Shown here: in pieces, positions 28,195-39,520 of the stretch
Layout of the letters: every line of letters starts with the position of its first letter
Position numbering within the stretch: the first letter of the stretch is position 1
NCBI GenBank assembly: GCA_001898825.1
Contig: MKVK01000008.1
Location: 135,008-199,007, forward strand
Direction: 5' to 3'
DNA: 64,000 nucleotides
Source: Magnetospirillum sp. 64-120
GTDB lineage: Bacteria; Pseudomonadota; Alphaproteobacteria; Rhodospirillales; Magnetospirillaceae
Translations under genes and position numbers: made by a program
The notes under the pieces: model-generated
What the model was told of the DNA's origin: nothing
Seen by the model: only the letters and a program-made list of their open reading frames with translations
Database searches by the model: none

Positions 28195-28473
28195 TCATGC
28201 CGTGGGGCGTTGGTGAAAGCCGCCCGCCGGGGTTTCGCTGGTGATTTCCCAATCGACGCTGCCCACGCGGGCCGCCGTCGGTCCCTGTCGGCAGGCGTCG
28301 ATCATCTGCTCGACCTTTTCGGCGGGGCCATGGAACAGCGCCTCGACCCGGCCATCCGACAGATTTCGCACCCATCCCGACAAATTCAAGGCTTGGGCCT
28401 GCTGCACCGTCCAGCCGCGATACCACACACCTTGGACGTGGCCGGTAATCACCACGCGCTTGCTGATGTTCAT
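28195..28473 (-). CDS. acyP: Acylphosphatase
   Basis: 92 residues, standard length. Catalytic Arg19 in VQGVWYRGW and Asn37 in GWVRNLSDGRVE are in place. It hydrolyses acyl phosphates such as carbamoyl or acetyl phosphate. It is upstream of and close to the GH1 gene, so they may share a transcript from the AT-rich region at 28474-28597. Confidence 0.93.
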   Translation of the reverse strand: MNISKRVVITGHVQGVWYRGWTVQQAQALNLSGWVRNLSDGRVEALFHGPAEKVEQMIDACRQGPTAARVGSVDWEITSETPAGGFHQRPTA

Positions 28474-28597
28474 GCTTGCCTCTGATAAGTATAAATAACG
28501 GACAATTTTACAAAAAATAATAAGTAATAAAAATTATTGATAGGTATGTTCAAAGATATTAGCGTCCGTATTGGGTTCATGTTCGGGGACGAAGTCA

Positions 28598-28969
28598 ATG
28601 CTGCGGTATTTCGCTGCAAATTGCTTTGCCGTTTTTATCGGTATTAGCATCTTTACTTCAATTTCTTCTGCCTCTGAAATGGTCGAGGCGTCCTGGTATG
28701 GAAGAAATTACCATGGACGCCCGACCGCCAGCGGCGAGATTTTTGATGCGAAGGCCTTCACCGCCGCCCATCCCAGCCTGCCCTTGGGGGCCGTCGTCGA
28801 GGTTCGGCGGGTGGATGACGGACGCGCGGTGCGGGTCAAGGTCAACGACCGCTGTGGTCGATGCGGCATCGACCTGTCGCGGGCAGCGGCGTTGCAGGTG
28901 GGATTGCTGCGCGATGGCCGCGCCTTGGTACGCATCGAGGTGCCGCGCAATCTGGCCTGGGCGGATTAA
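28598..28969 (+). CDS. rlpA: Short RlpA-like double-psi beta-barrel protein
   Basis: 123 residues from ATG 28598, with GGGGA upstream; a start at 28571 would add residues before the signal peptide. A signal peptide (AVFIGISIFTSISSASE) precedes a DPBB domain: ASWYGRNYHGRPTASGEIFD, FTAAHPSLPLG, and VKVNDRCGR..GIDLSRAAA. RlpA proteins are lytic transglycosylases acting on glycan strands without peptide stems. This one is the DPBB domain only; the SPOR domain that targets septal peptidoglycan in long RlpA is missing, and there is no lipobox. Confidence 0.85.
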   Translation: MLRYFAANCFAVFIGISIFTSISSASEMVEASWYGRNYHGRPTASGEIFDAKAFTAAHPSLPLGAVVEVRRVDDGRAVRVKVNDRCGRCGIDLSRAAALQVGLLRDGRALVRIEVPRNLAWAD

Positions 28970-29010
28970 GCTTTCTTGCCAAAGTCGCCGCGACGTGCCA
29001 CCAAAGCACA

Positions 29011-29406
29011 ATGTTGAACGCGCAAACCTTCACCGCTTTGCTGTGGGTCGGGGCCGGTGGGGCCTTGGGCTCGTGCACGCGCTATTTGTCCTTTGTGGTG
29101 CTGGGGCAATATCTGGGCACCGGCTTTCCCTGGGGCACGCTGTTCGTCAATATCGTCGGCAGTTTCGTCATGGGCGTGCTGGCTGAACTGGGCGCCCTGG
29201 TCTGGCAGCCCAGCCAGGACGTCAAGCTGCTGCTGATGACCGGGGTTTTGGGCGGTTTCACCACCTTTTCCACCTTTTCTCTGGACGTCGCCTTGCTGGT
29301 CGAGCGTCACGATTGGACCATCGCCGGGCTTTATGTCGCCGCTTCGGTGCTGCTGTCGGTGGGGGCCTTGTTCGCCGCCATGGCTTTGGTGCGCAACCTG
29401 GTGTAG
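29011..29406 (+). CDS. crcB: Fluoride exporter FluC/CrcB
   Basis: 131 residues with four membrane helices and the family motifs GGALGSCTRY, TLFVNIVGSF and GFTTFSTFS. It forms dimeric fluoride channels that lower cytoplasmic fluoride. The ATG lacks a clear ribosome binding site. It lies 41 bases after the rlpA-like gene. No fluoride riboswitch can be recognised in that gap. Confidence 0.93.
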   Translation: MLNAQTFTALLWVGAGGALGSCTRYLSFVVLGQYLGTGFPWGTLFVNIVGSFVMGVLAELGALVWQPSQDVKLLLMTGVLGGFTTFSTFSLDVALLVERHDWTIAGLYVAASVLLSVGALFAAMALVRNLV

Positions 29407-29417
29407 CTTCGGCCATC

Positions 29418-30419
29418 ATGAGCAGCGTGCAAACCCTGAACGTCGGCGACGACGATTCCGACATCCGTCTGGACCGTTGGTTCAAGCGGCATTTCCCCAA
29501 TGTGGGCCACGGCCTTTTGGAAAAGTGGCTGCGCACCGGACAGGTGCGCGTCGACGGCAAGCGGGCCAAGGCCAACCAGCGCCTGGAACCCGGACAGCAG
29601 ATCCGCGTGCCGCCGGTCCCCGAGGGCGAGGCCCCGAAACCCGTCGCCGACAAGGCGCGTCCGCCGGTGGACGAAAAGACCGCCCGCATGCTGCGGGACG
29701 CGGTGCTTTACATGGATGACGACGTCATCGCGCTCAACAAGCCGGCCGGCATCGCCGTCCAGGGCGGCACCGGGGCCGGTGACAAGCATATCGACGCCTG
29801 GCTGGATGCCTTGAAATTCGACCGCGACGACCGCCCGCGTCTGGTCCATCGCCTGGACAAGGATACCTCTGGGGTGTTGCTGCTGGGGCGAAGCGCCAAC
29901 GCCGCCGCCAAGCTGGCCGCCGCCTTCAAAAGCCGCGCCGCCCGCAAATGTTATTGGGCGCTGGTGGTGGGGGTTCCCAAGCATCGCCAGGGCCGCATCG
30001 ACGCGCCCTTGGCCAAGCTGCCGGGGCGTCTGGGCGAGAAGATGGCGGTGGACGAGGACGAGGGCAAGCGCGCCGTCACCTGGTTCCGGGTGGTGGACAA
30101 CGCGCTCAGGAAGGCGGCTTGGCTGGAAATGGAGCCGCGCACCGGCCGCACCCACCAGTTGCGTGCCCATTGCGCGCTGTTGGGCACCCCCATCCTGGGT
30201 GACGGCAAGTATGGCGGCACCGAGGCGTTCATCTCGGGGACCGGGGTGTCGCGCAAGATGCACCTGCATGCCCGCGCCGTGCGGCTGCCCCATCCGCGCA
30301 CCGGCAAGGACCTGATGGTCACCGCGCCCCTTCCCGACCACATGGCCAAGTCGTTCGAGTTCTTCGGTTTCGACGAGGCCGAGGCGGGTAAGCCCTTCCT
30401 GGCCTTCGAAGAGGAATAA
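29418..30419 (+). CDS. RluC/RluD-family pseudouridine synthase
   Basis: 333 residues from ATG 29418. An N-terminal S4 domain (IRLDRWFKRHFPNVGHGLLE, TGQVRVDGKRAKAN) is followed by the catalytic domain with LVHRLDKDTSGVLLLGR (catalytic Asp) and RTGRTHQLRAHCA. It pseudouridylates 23S rRNA. RluC-like target (955/2504/2580) is probable but the sub-group cannot be fixed from sequence alone. Confidence 0.9.
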   Translation: MSSVQTLNVGDDDSDIRLDRWFKRHFPNVGHGLLEKWLRTGQVRVDGKRAKANQRLEPGQQIRVPPVPEGEAPKPVADKARPPVDEKTARMLRDAVLYMDDDVIALNKPAGIAVQGGTGAGDKHIDAWLDALKFDRDDRPRLVHRLDKDTSGVLLLGRSANAAAKLAAAFKSRAARKCYWALVVGVPKHRQGRIDAPLAKLPGRLGEKMAVDEDEGKRAVTWFRVVDNALRKAAWLEMEPRTGRTHQLRAHCALLGTPILGDGKYGGTEAFISGTGVSRKMHLHARAVRLPHPRTGKDLMVTAPLPDHMAKSFEFFGFDEAEAGKPFLAFEEE

Positions 30420-30445
30420 AAAGGGGGCCCAAGGCCCCCTTTCTT
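30419..30445. terminator. Terminator shared by convergent genes
   Basis: Stem AAAGGGGGCC / GGCCCCCTTT with a 3-base loop CAA and flanking A and T tracts on either side. It ends the pseudouridine synthase gene on + and probably the gene ending at 30444 on -. Confidence 0.8.
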
Positions 30446-31127
30446 ACATCTTCACTTTGTGGGTCAGTCCGCCCTTGCCGTCGGTGGTGAAGTCCACATT
30501 GGCGGTGACGGTCTTGCCGCAGGCCCGCAAGGTCCAGGTTTCCTTCCACGCGCCTTCCACCAGCACGCCGCGCTGGTCGATCTTGCGCGGCTTGGTTTCC
30601 TTGCCCGGGGCAGTGTCCACCGGGATGATCTGCGCCATGTCGGTGCACTTCTTGGTGGCCAGGGCGGCGACGATGTCCTTCAGCACCAGATCCTGCATGG
30701 GCGGGTTGGCGCTGGTCTGGCCGGGCATCTTCAGCGCCGCCTTGGGGGTGGTGCCGGGCTGGCCCTGGACCAGGATGTTTTCGTAAGTCGTCTTGCCGCA
30801 CACATCCATCTGGATGCGATCCAGCCACAAGCCATTCACCGGGTGCACGCCTTCGGCGAACATCGGACCGGCATAGATGGTGATGGCGGCGCGCTTGACC
30901 GCCTTGTGGTCCTTGCATTCGGGGTGGTGGATGGTCGATCCCATCACCGCGATCTGGCCGATGGACTTCTTGTAGCCGTCCGAGGTGGCATAGGCTTCGA
31001 AACGTTGCGCCGGATTGGCGGCGGCAGCCGGGGCCGGTGCCGGGGCGGCGGGCTGTTCGGCGGTCTGGGCGAAAGCGGGGGCCGTCACCGCCAGCAGGGC
31101 GGCCAGGGCAAGAAAACCGGAACGCAT
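30444..31127 (-). CDS. Secreted hypothetical protein
   Basis: 227 residues from ATG 31127, with GGAGAG upstream; earlier in-frame starts lack it. A signal peptide ends near AFAQ, then an Ala/Pro linker (QPAAPAPAPAAAANPA). The mature domain has four Cys (HPECKDH, DVCGKT, TKKCTD, RACGKT) that could form two disulfides, consistent with a periplasmic location. I do not recognise a family. It shares no operon: it converges with the pseudouridine synthase and diverges from the HAD gene. Confidence 0.75.
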   Translation of the reverse strand: MRSGFLALAALLAVTAPAFAQTAEQPAAPAPAPAAAANPAQRFEAYATSDGYKKSIGQIAVMGSTIHHPECKDHKAVKRAAITIYAGPMFAEGVHPVNGLWLDRIQMDVCGKTTYENILVQGQPGTTPKAALKMPGQTSANPPMQDLVLKDIVAALATKKCTDMAQIIPVDTAPGKETKPRKIDQRGVLVEGAWKETWTLRACGKTVTANVDFTTDGKGGLTHKVKM

Positions 31128-31238
31128 AATTGCGGACTCTCCGTGACAGGGAATGGCGGACATTACTCCAACCGGTGCGGCGGTGCAAAATATCCTGTAG
31201 GCTGAAAACACGTGTCAGCCATGCCTGAAGCAGGATCC

Positions 31239-31922
31239 ATGAGCGAATTGCGTCTGGTCGTCTTCGACGTCGACGGAACCTTGATCGATTCCGAACACAA
31301 CATTGTCACCGCCATGACCGAGGCCTGGGCCCATTGGGACCTGGGGGTGCCCGAGCCCGCCGACGTGCGCCGCATCATCGGCCTGTCCCTGGTGGAAGCC
31401 TGTCAGGTCCTGTTGCCCTGGGCCCCGGGCAACCTGCACCGGCAAGTGGCGGAGTCCTATAAACAGGCGTTTCGGGCGCTTCGGCTGTTGCCCGAGCGCG
31501 AGGAGCCGCTGTTCCCCGGCGTGCGCGAAGCCTTGGACCAGCTGGAGGCCGACGGCTGGTTGTTGGGATTGGCCACCGGCAAGTCGCGGCGCGGCGTCGA
31601 ATCCATGCTGGACAGCCATGACCTGCACGGCCGTTTCGTCACCATCCAGACCGCCGACGACAATCCCGGCAAGCCCGATCCGGCCATGCTGCTGCGGGCC
31701 GCGGCGGAAACCGGCGTCGAATTGGGGCGCATGGTGATGGTGGGCGACACCGTCTATGACATGCAGATGGCGAAATCGGCCAAGGTGGCGGGTCTGGGCG
31801 TGTCGTGGGGCTATCATCACATGGACGAATTGGCCGAGGCCGGCGCCGCCTTGGTGGTGGATGATTTCGACACCTTGGGCGAGATCGCGGCCCGTCTGGT
31901 CGGGGACAAGACATGCGCATGA
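31239..31922 (+). CDS. HAD-family phosphatase (phosphoglycolate phosphatase-like)
   Basis: 227 residues from ATG 31239, which has AGCAGGA in front. HAD motif I VFDVDGTLIDSEHN, motif II LATGKSRRG, motif III with Lys in PGKPDP, motif IV VGDTVYDMQMA. The alpha-helical cap between motifs I and II is of the Gph/PpaX type. Substrate unknown. Its stop overlaps the AsmA gene start. Confidence 0.88.
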   Translation: MSELRLVVFDVDGTLIDSEHNIVTAMTEAWAHWDLGVPEPADVRRIIGLSLVEACQVLLPWAPGNLHRQVAESYKQAFRALRLLPEREEPLFPGVREALDQLEADGWLLGLATGKSRRGVESMLDSHDLHGRFVTIQTADDNPGKPDPAMLLRAAAETGVELGRMVMVGDTVYDMQMAKSAKVAGLGVSWGYHHMDELAEAGAALVVDDFDTLGEIAARLVGDKTCA

Positions 31923-34078
31923 AAACCGCCATCAAGGCCGCCGCCGCCGCCGCCGCCGTGGTGGCGGTGGTGATGATCGCCGCCAGCAAGTCGGTGGATT
32001 TCGAACGCTACAAGGGCTACCTGTCCGAATTGGTGCTGGCCGAGACCGGCCGCAAGCTGACCTTTGGCGGGCCGGTGAAGTTGCGCCTGGGTCTGGTGCC
32101 GTCCTTGATCGCCGAAAAGGTCAGCCTGTCCAACGTGGCAGGCGGCTCGCGTCCCGAGATGATCACCATCGAACGGGTCGAGGCCGAGGTGGCGCTGCCC
32201 GCGCTGTTGCGCAAGGAAATCCTGATCCAGCGCCTGATCGTGTCCAGCCCCGACATCTTGCTGGAAAAGGGCAATTGGCGGCTGGCCGACCACGGCGACA
32301 CCGGCAAGGCGACGACGCCCACCCGTTTCAACCTGCGCGAACTGAAGATCAAGAACGCCCGCATTCGCTGGGATGACGGCGACAGCACCCAGCAGATGGG
32401 CTTGCACAAGCTGGTGGTGGTGCCGGAACAAGGGGCCGGCGGCGGGCTGCGGGTCACCGCCGTGGGCGACGCCGTCGGCAAGTATTTCGAACTGTCCGGC
32501 ACGCTGGGCAATTTGGGCTTGGCCCTGTCCGGCAAACCGTTTCCGATCAGCCTGAAAGGCTCCATGCCCGGCACCATCGTTTCGGTGGAGGGGGCGGTGG
32601 CGTCCCTGTCCGACCTGACCGGCCTGGATTTCAAGCTGGGCCTGCAGGCCGACGAATTGGCCGAAACCGTCAAGCTGGTCAGCGGCCACGCGTTGGGCTC
32701 GCTGGGGCCGCTGCGGTTGTCGGCGCGGCTCAGCGACAGCGGCGGCGCCTTGGGGCTTGGCGACGTGGATGCCAGCGCCGGGCGGCGCGACACCTTGTTC
32801 GTGACGGTGAAGGGAGGTATCCGCGACCTGCGGGCGATGTCAGGCCTGGAACTTCTGGTCCAGGCGGAAAGCGAGGATCTGGGCCGCCTGTCACCGATTC
32901 TGGGGGCCTCGGTGCCCCCCCTGCACGCGGTCAAGCTGGCCACGGCGCTGCATGACGGCAAGGATGGTTGGATGGCGTCCGACCTGAAGCTGCATGTGGG
33001 TGGCAGCGACTTGACAGGCGAGGCGGCTCTGTCCCAGGGCAAGCGCGCCAAGCTGAAGGCGACCTTGAACGCAACCCGCCTGGACGTGGCGGATTTCGCC
33101 GGCAAGGCGGCCAATGGCAACGGGGCGACCGGTGGCCGTGTGCTGCCCGACGTTGTGGTGCCGGCCCAGATCCTGCGCGATGTGGATGCCGACCTGTCCT
33201 TGCGGGCTGACAAGCTGGTGATGGGCGGCGTCCCGTTCAGCGCCGTGAACGCCAAGGCGCAGCTTCACCAGGGCGTGCTGAGTCTGGACCCGGTCGAGGG
33301 CGCCGCCGCTGGAGGCCGCTTCGACGGATCGCTGAGCCTTGATGCCAGGACCGACCGTCCCGCCGCCACCTTGCGGCTGGATGCCAGGGATGTCGATTTC
33401 GGCCGGCTGCTGCGCGACGGCGGCTTGGACCTGCTGCAGGGAGGGGACGGCTCTTTGGCCGTGTCCTTGCGTGGTCGCGGCCAGGATGTGCGGGCCATGG
33501 CGGCCAGCGCCAACGGATCGGTTTTGCTGCGCCTGGGGGGCGGCGAAGTGCGCAACCGTGCTTTCGGCTGGGCCGGGGGTGACGTGGTCAGCCAAGTCTT
33601 GGGCGTCCTGAACCCGCTGGCACAAAGCCGCGACACCACGAAATTGTCTTGCGCCGTGGCGCATTTGCGCCTGAAGGACGGCATGGCGGCGACCGATCGC
33701 GGTATCGCCGTGCAAAGCGACGGCGTCGACGTGGTGGGGTCGGGCACCGTGAACCTGGGCGACGAAAGCTTGGACCTGGGGTTCACGCCGCGGGCCAAGG
33801 AAGGACTGGGGCTGTCGGTGGGCGGCCAACTGGCCGGCTTCACCCGATTGCGCGGCACCTTGGCGGCACCGCAATTGTCGGTGGACGAAATCGGCGCCGC
33901 CAAGACGGCTTTGTCGGTGGGGGCGGCGGCGGCCACCGGCGGCTTGTCCCTGTTGGGCGAATTGCTGCTGGACAAGGTCACCGCCGATGCCGAGCCTTGC
34001 CGCACCGCCCTGGCCATGGGCACGGCACCGTCGAAAAAGGGCGGCGGCGGATTCTTCGAAGGCTTGTTCGGTCGCTGA
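31913..34078 (+). CDS. AsmA-family inner membrane protein
   Basis: 721 residues. One N-terminal membrane anchor (AAAAAAAVVAVVMIAA) and a long periplasmic part with the AsmA N-terminal motif (FERYKGYLSELVLAETGRKLTFGG-type, residues 25-55, read in two pieces) and the C-terminal AsmA_2 region (GSGTVNLGDESLDLGFTPR). AsmA-like proteins are proposed to form bridges moving lipid to the outer membrane. ATG 31919, overlapping the previous stop as ATGA, is an alternative start. Confidence 0.85.
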   Translation: MRMKTAIKAAAAAAAVVAVVMIAASKSVDFERYKGYLSELVLAETGRKLTFGGPVKLRLGLVPSLIAEKVSLSNVAGGSRPEMITIERVEAEVALPALLRKEILIQRLIVSSPDILLEKGNWRLADHGDTGKATTPTRFNLRELKIKNARIRWDDGDSTQQMGLHKLVVVPEQGAGGGLRVTAVGDAVGKYFELSGTLGNLGLALSGKPFPISLKGSMPGTIVSVEGAVASLSDLTGLDFKLGLQADELAETVKLVSGHALGSLGPLRLSARLSDSGGALGLGDVDASAGRRDTLFVTVKGGIRDLRAMSGLELLVQAESEDLGRLSPILGASVPPLHAVKLATALHDGKDGWMASDLKLHVGGSDLTGEAALSQGKRAKLKATLNATRLDVADFAGKAANGNGATGGRVLPDVVVPAQILRDVDADLSLRADKLVMGGVPFSAVNAKAQLHQGVLSLDPVEGAAAGGRFDGSLSLDARTDRPAATLRLDARDVDFGRLLRDGGLDLLQGGDGSLAVSLRGRGQDVRAMAASANGSVLLRLGGGEVRNRAFGWAGGDVVSQVLGVLNPLAQSRDTTKLSCAVAHLRLKDGMAATDRGIAVQSDGVDVVGSGTVNLGDESLDLGFTPRAKEGLGLSVGGQLAGFTRLRGTLAAPQLSVDEIGAAKTALSVGAAAATGGLSLLGELLLDKVTADAEPCRTALAMGTAPSKKGGGGFFEGLFGR

Positions 34079-34123
34079 TTTTGCCGTATTGGGGCGACCA
34101 TTCGGCAAAGAAAGGGCGGTGTC

Positions 34124-34831
34124 ATGCTGGGCAAGACCATGAAGCGTTTCCACAAGCAGGCCGGCGTCGCCACGGTCGAAGGCGGTTTCGCCGTGCAATT
34201 GGACGGTCGTGGCATCAAAACCCCGGCCGGCCGCAAGCTGGAAGTGCCCAGCGAGAGGCTGGCCCTGGCCATCGCCGCCGAATGGGACGCCCAGGTTGAC
34301 GAGATCAGGCCCGCCACCATGCCGCTGACCCAGCTGGCCAGCACGGCGCTGGACCGGGTGGGGCCGGAACGTGCCGCCATCACCGAACAGTTGCGGGCTT
34401 ATGCCGGCACCGACCTCTTGTGCTATCGCGCCGAATCGCCGTCCGATCTGGTGCAGATGCAGACCCGGGCCTGGCAGCCGCTGCTGGATTGGGCCGCCAC
34501 CCATCTGGATGCCACCCTGGTCACCACCACCGCCCTGATCGCAGTGGACCAGCCCGACAGCGCCATGACCGCCTTGGCCGCCAAGCTGGATTCCTATGAC
34601 GTTTGGCGGCTGACCGTGGCCCAGGCCGCCTGCGCCGCTTCGGGGTCGTTGGTCCTGGCGTTGGCGCTGGTGGAAGGCCGTGTTGATGGCGAGGCATGCT
34701 TCGCCGCCTCCAACATCGACGAAGCCCACCAGATCGCGCTGTGGGGTGACGACGCCGAGGCCGCCGAACGGCGCGCCCTGTTGCGGCGCGACATCCTGTC
34801 GGCGGCGGAAATGCTGGCTTTTCTGGGTTGA
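34124..34831 (+). CDS. ATP12-family chaperone
   Basis: 235 residues matching ATP12, the assembly factor for the F1-ATPase alpha subunit in mitochondria and alphaproteobacteria: KRFHKQAGVATVEGGFAVQLDGRGIKTPAGR-type N terminus, the conserved AEWDAQ, MPLTQLASTALDRV, and GTDLLCYRAE. It is a soluble protein. It follows the AsmA gene by 45 bases on the same strand. Confidence 0.9.
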   Translation: MLGKTMKRFHKQAGVATVEGGFAVQLDGRGIKTPAGRKLEVPSERLALAIAAEWDAQVDEIRPATMPLTQLASTALDRVGPERAAITEQLRAYAGTDLLCYRAESPSDLVQMQTRAWQPLLDWAATHLDATLVTTTALIAVDQPDSAMTALAAKLDSYDVWRLTVAQAACAASGSLVLALALVEGRVDGEACFAASNIDEAHQIALWGDDAEAAERRALLRRDILSAAEMLAFLG

Positions 34832-35066
34832 AAAGCGCGGCTGATTTCTTCCGCTTGCCGATAATATTGTTGCGCGTTTCCGCCTGGGCCTAATTCGGCA
34901 GTTTTCTGCCGCTTTCCCGGAAATAAATCGGTATTCGCGAGCCGTATTTTTTTCGTGGCAAGACGCCCCCCCAAATGGTATCTGCACTTCCCTGATCATA
35001 AGGGTGTGGGCCGCCAGGACCCCGCCGAAGCCTTGAAGGCGAAGCCCTGACCTTAGGGGGAATCGG
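34832..35066. other. Intergenic region before pccB
   Basis: 235 bases without a gene. It contains an AT-rich core (about 34915-34955, including TATTTTTTT) that probably holds the pccBA promoter, and a small GCCTT-GAAGGC hairpin just before the AGGGGG ribosome binding site. No further structure was recognised. Confidence 0.5.
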
Positions 35067-36599
<1,533 letters not shown>

Positions 36600-36613
36600 T
36601 GGGGGGAACGGGT

Positions 36614-38602
<1,989 letters not shown>

Positions 38603-38625
38603 TCCTGATCGGGTGGATTGATCAA

Positions 38626-38659
38626 GGACCCCGGGGCCGGCAAGGCCCCGGGGTTTTTG
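38626..38659 (+). terminator. pccBA terminator
   Basis: Perfect 11-bp stem ACCCCGGGGCC / GGCCCCGGGGT with a 5-base loop, then TTTTTGTTTT. Confidence 0.9.
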
Positions 38660-38661
38660 TT

Positions 38662-38844
38662 TTAAACCCGCCCGAACTTGGCCCAGGCTTTTTCGTGGAA
38701 CTGGCCGGCGACGACGTTGCAGATGGGCTCGATCAGGGCGATGACGCCGCCCAGGGCCAAGGAACCGGTCACCGCATAGGTGACCGCCACGGCGACGACC
38801 AGATGCAAGCCCAACTGGCTGGCGATCTTCATCATCTTGATCAT
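38662..38844 (-). CDS. DUF2061 small membrane protein
   Basis: 60 residues with two hydrophobic segments (HLVVAVAVTYAVTGSLALGG and IALIEPICNVVAGQ) and the short C-terminal HEKAWAKFGR typical of DUF2061 proteins. Function unknown. GAGGTG precedes the first ATG; a second Met lies four codons in. Monocistronic, divergent from the irr-like gene at 39067. Confidence 0.8.
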   Translation of the reverse strand: MIKMMKIASQLGLHLVVAVAVTYAVTGSLALGGVIALIEPICNVVAGQFHEKAWAKFGRV

Positions 38845-38955
38845 GGGACACCTCTGGGTTCGGTCAATTCACGGAACCGATCATAAGGGAGTGTTGCAAG
38901 TGACTGAAATCGATATTAATTAAAAAATAATCGTTTTAATCGATTATAGCCCATC

Positions 38956-38999
38956 TTGGAACTCTTCCAATCTGGGGTGGTTAACCTTGAATCATTCCA
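38956..38999 (+). promoter_or_regulatory. Two ICE-like palindromes upstream of the second irr-like gene
   Basis: A perfect inverted repeat TTGGAA-CTC-TTCCAA (38956-38970) and a looser copy TTGAA-TCA-TTCCA (38987-38999) have centres 30 bases apart, about three helical turns. The layout 6-3-6 equals that of the iron control element TTAGAA-N3-TTCTAA, with one symmetric change. GAACTCTTCCA is shared with the site before irr at 14.8 kb. Confidence 0.6.
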
Positions 39000-39066
39000 C
39001 TCTGCGGACGTACGATAACTAACCCAAAGAAGAAGGGTGTCCCCCAATAGTGGGAGGTTTCGATCC

Positions 39067-39486
39067 ATGCTTGTCCGCCATCAAGCAACAGAACAACAAG
39101 TGCTTCGCGAGGTCGGAATCCGTCCGACCGCCCCCCGTATGACCATCCTGCGCGCCATCCTGGATGGCGGCCATCGTCACCTGACGCCGGAATCCTTTCA
39201 CCAGGAACTGGTCGACGCCGGCCATGGCCTGTCCTTGGCCACCGTCTACAACACCTTGAACCAGTTCGCCGAATCCGACCTGCTGCGCCGTGTCGGCTGC
39301 GGCGATCGCCATTTCTTTTGCACCAACACGCGGGAACATCACCATTTCTATGATCCCCGCACCGGCCGTATCGAGGACATCCCCGATCCCCAGCCGATGA
39401 TCATGAATCTGCCGCCAGCCCCGGACGGCATGATGATCGAGGCGGTCGAGGTCATCGTCAGGCTGCGGCGCCTGCCGCATAACTGA
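39067..39486 (+). CDS. Second Irr-like regulator (Fur family)
   Basis: 139 residues from ATG 39067, with GGGAGG eight bases upstream. Winged helix (VGIRPTAPRMTILRAIL, SLATVYNTLNQF) and dimerisation domain with the Irr motif EHHHFYD; no CxxC. Same length as irr at 14886 and clearly a paralogue, with a Thr-Ala change at the RPTR site to RPTA. The N terminus contains no obvious haem regulatory Cys-Pro. It probably responds to iron or haem, or, by analogy with PerR-like paralogues, to peroxide. Confidence 0.85.
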   Translation: MLVRHQATEQQVLREVGIRPTAPRMTILRAILDGGHRHLTPESFHQELVDAGHGLSLATVYNTLNQFAESDLLRRVGCGDRHFFCTNTREHHHFYDPRTGRIEDIPDPQPMIMNLPPAPDGMMIEAVEVIVRLRRLPHN

Positions 39487-39520
39487 AGAAAAGCCCGGCG
39501 ACGACGTGCCGGGCTTTTTT
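39487..39520. terminator. Bidirectional terminator between irr-like and cytochrome genes
   Basis: Stem AAAAGCCCGGC / GCCGGGCTTTT with an 8-base loop, A tract on the left and TTTTTT on the right. Serves both convergent genes. Confidence 0.88.

Noticed and set aside
28970-29010. Fluoride riboswitch before crcB
   Set aside because: Only 41 bases separate it from the previous gene, and no fluoride-aptamer pattern is visible.
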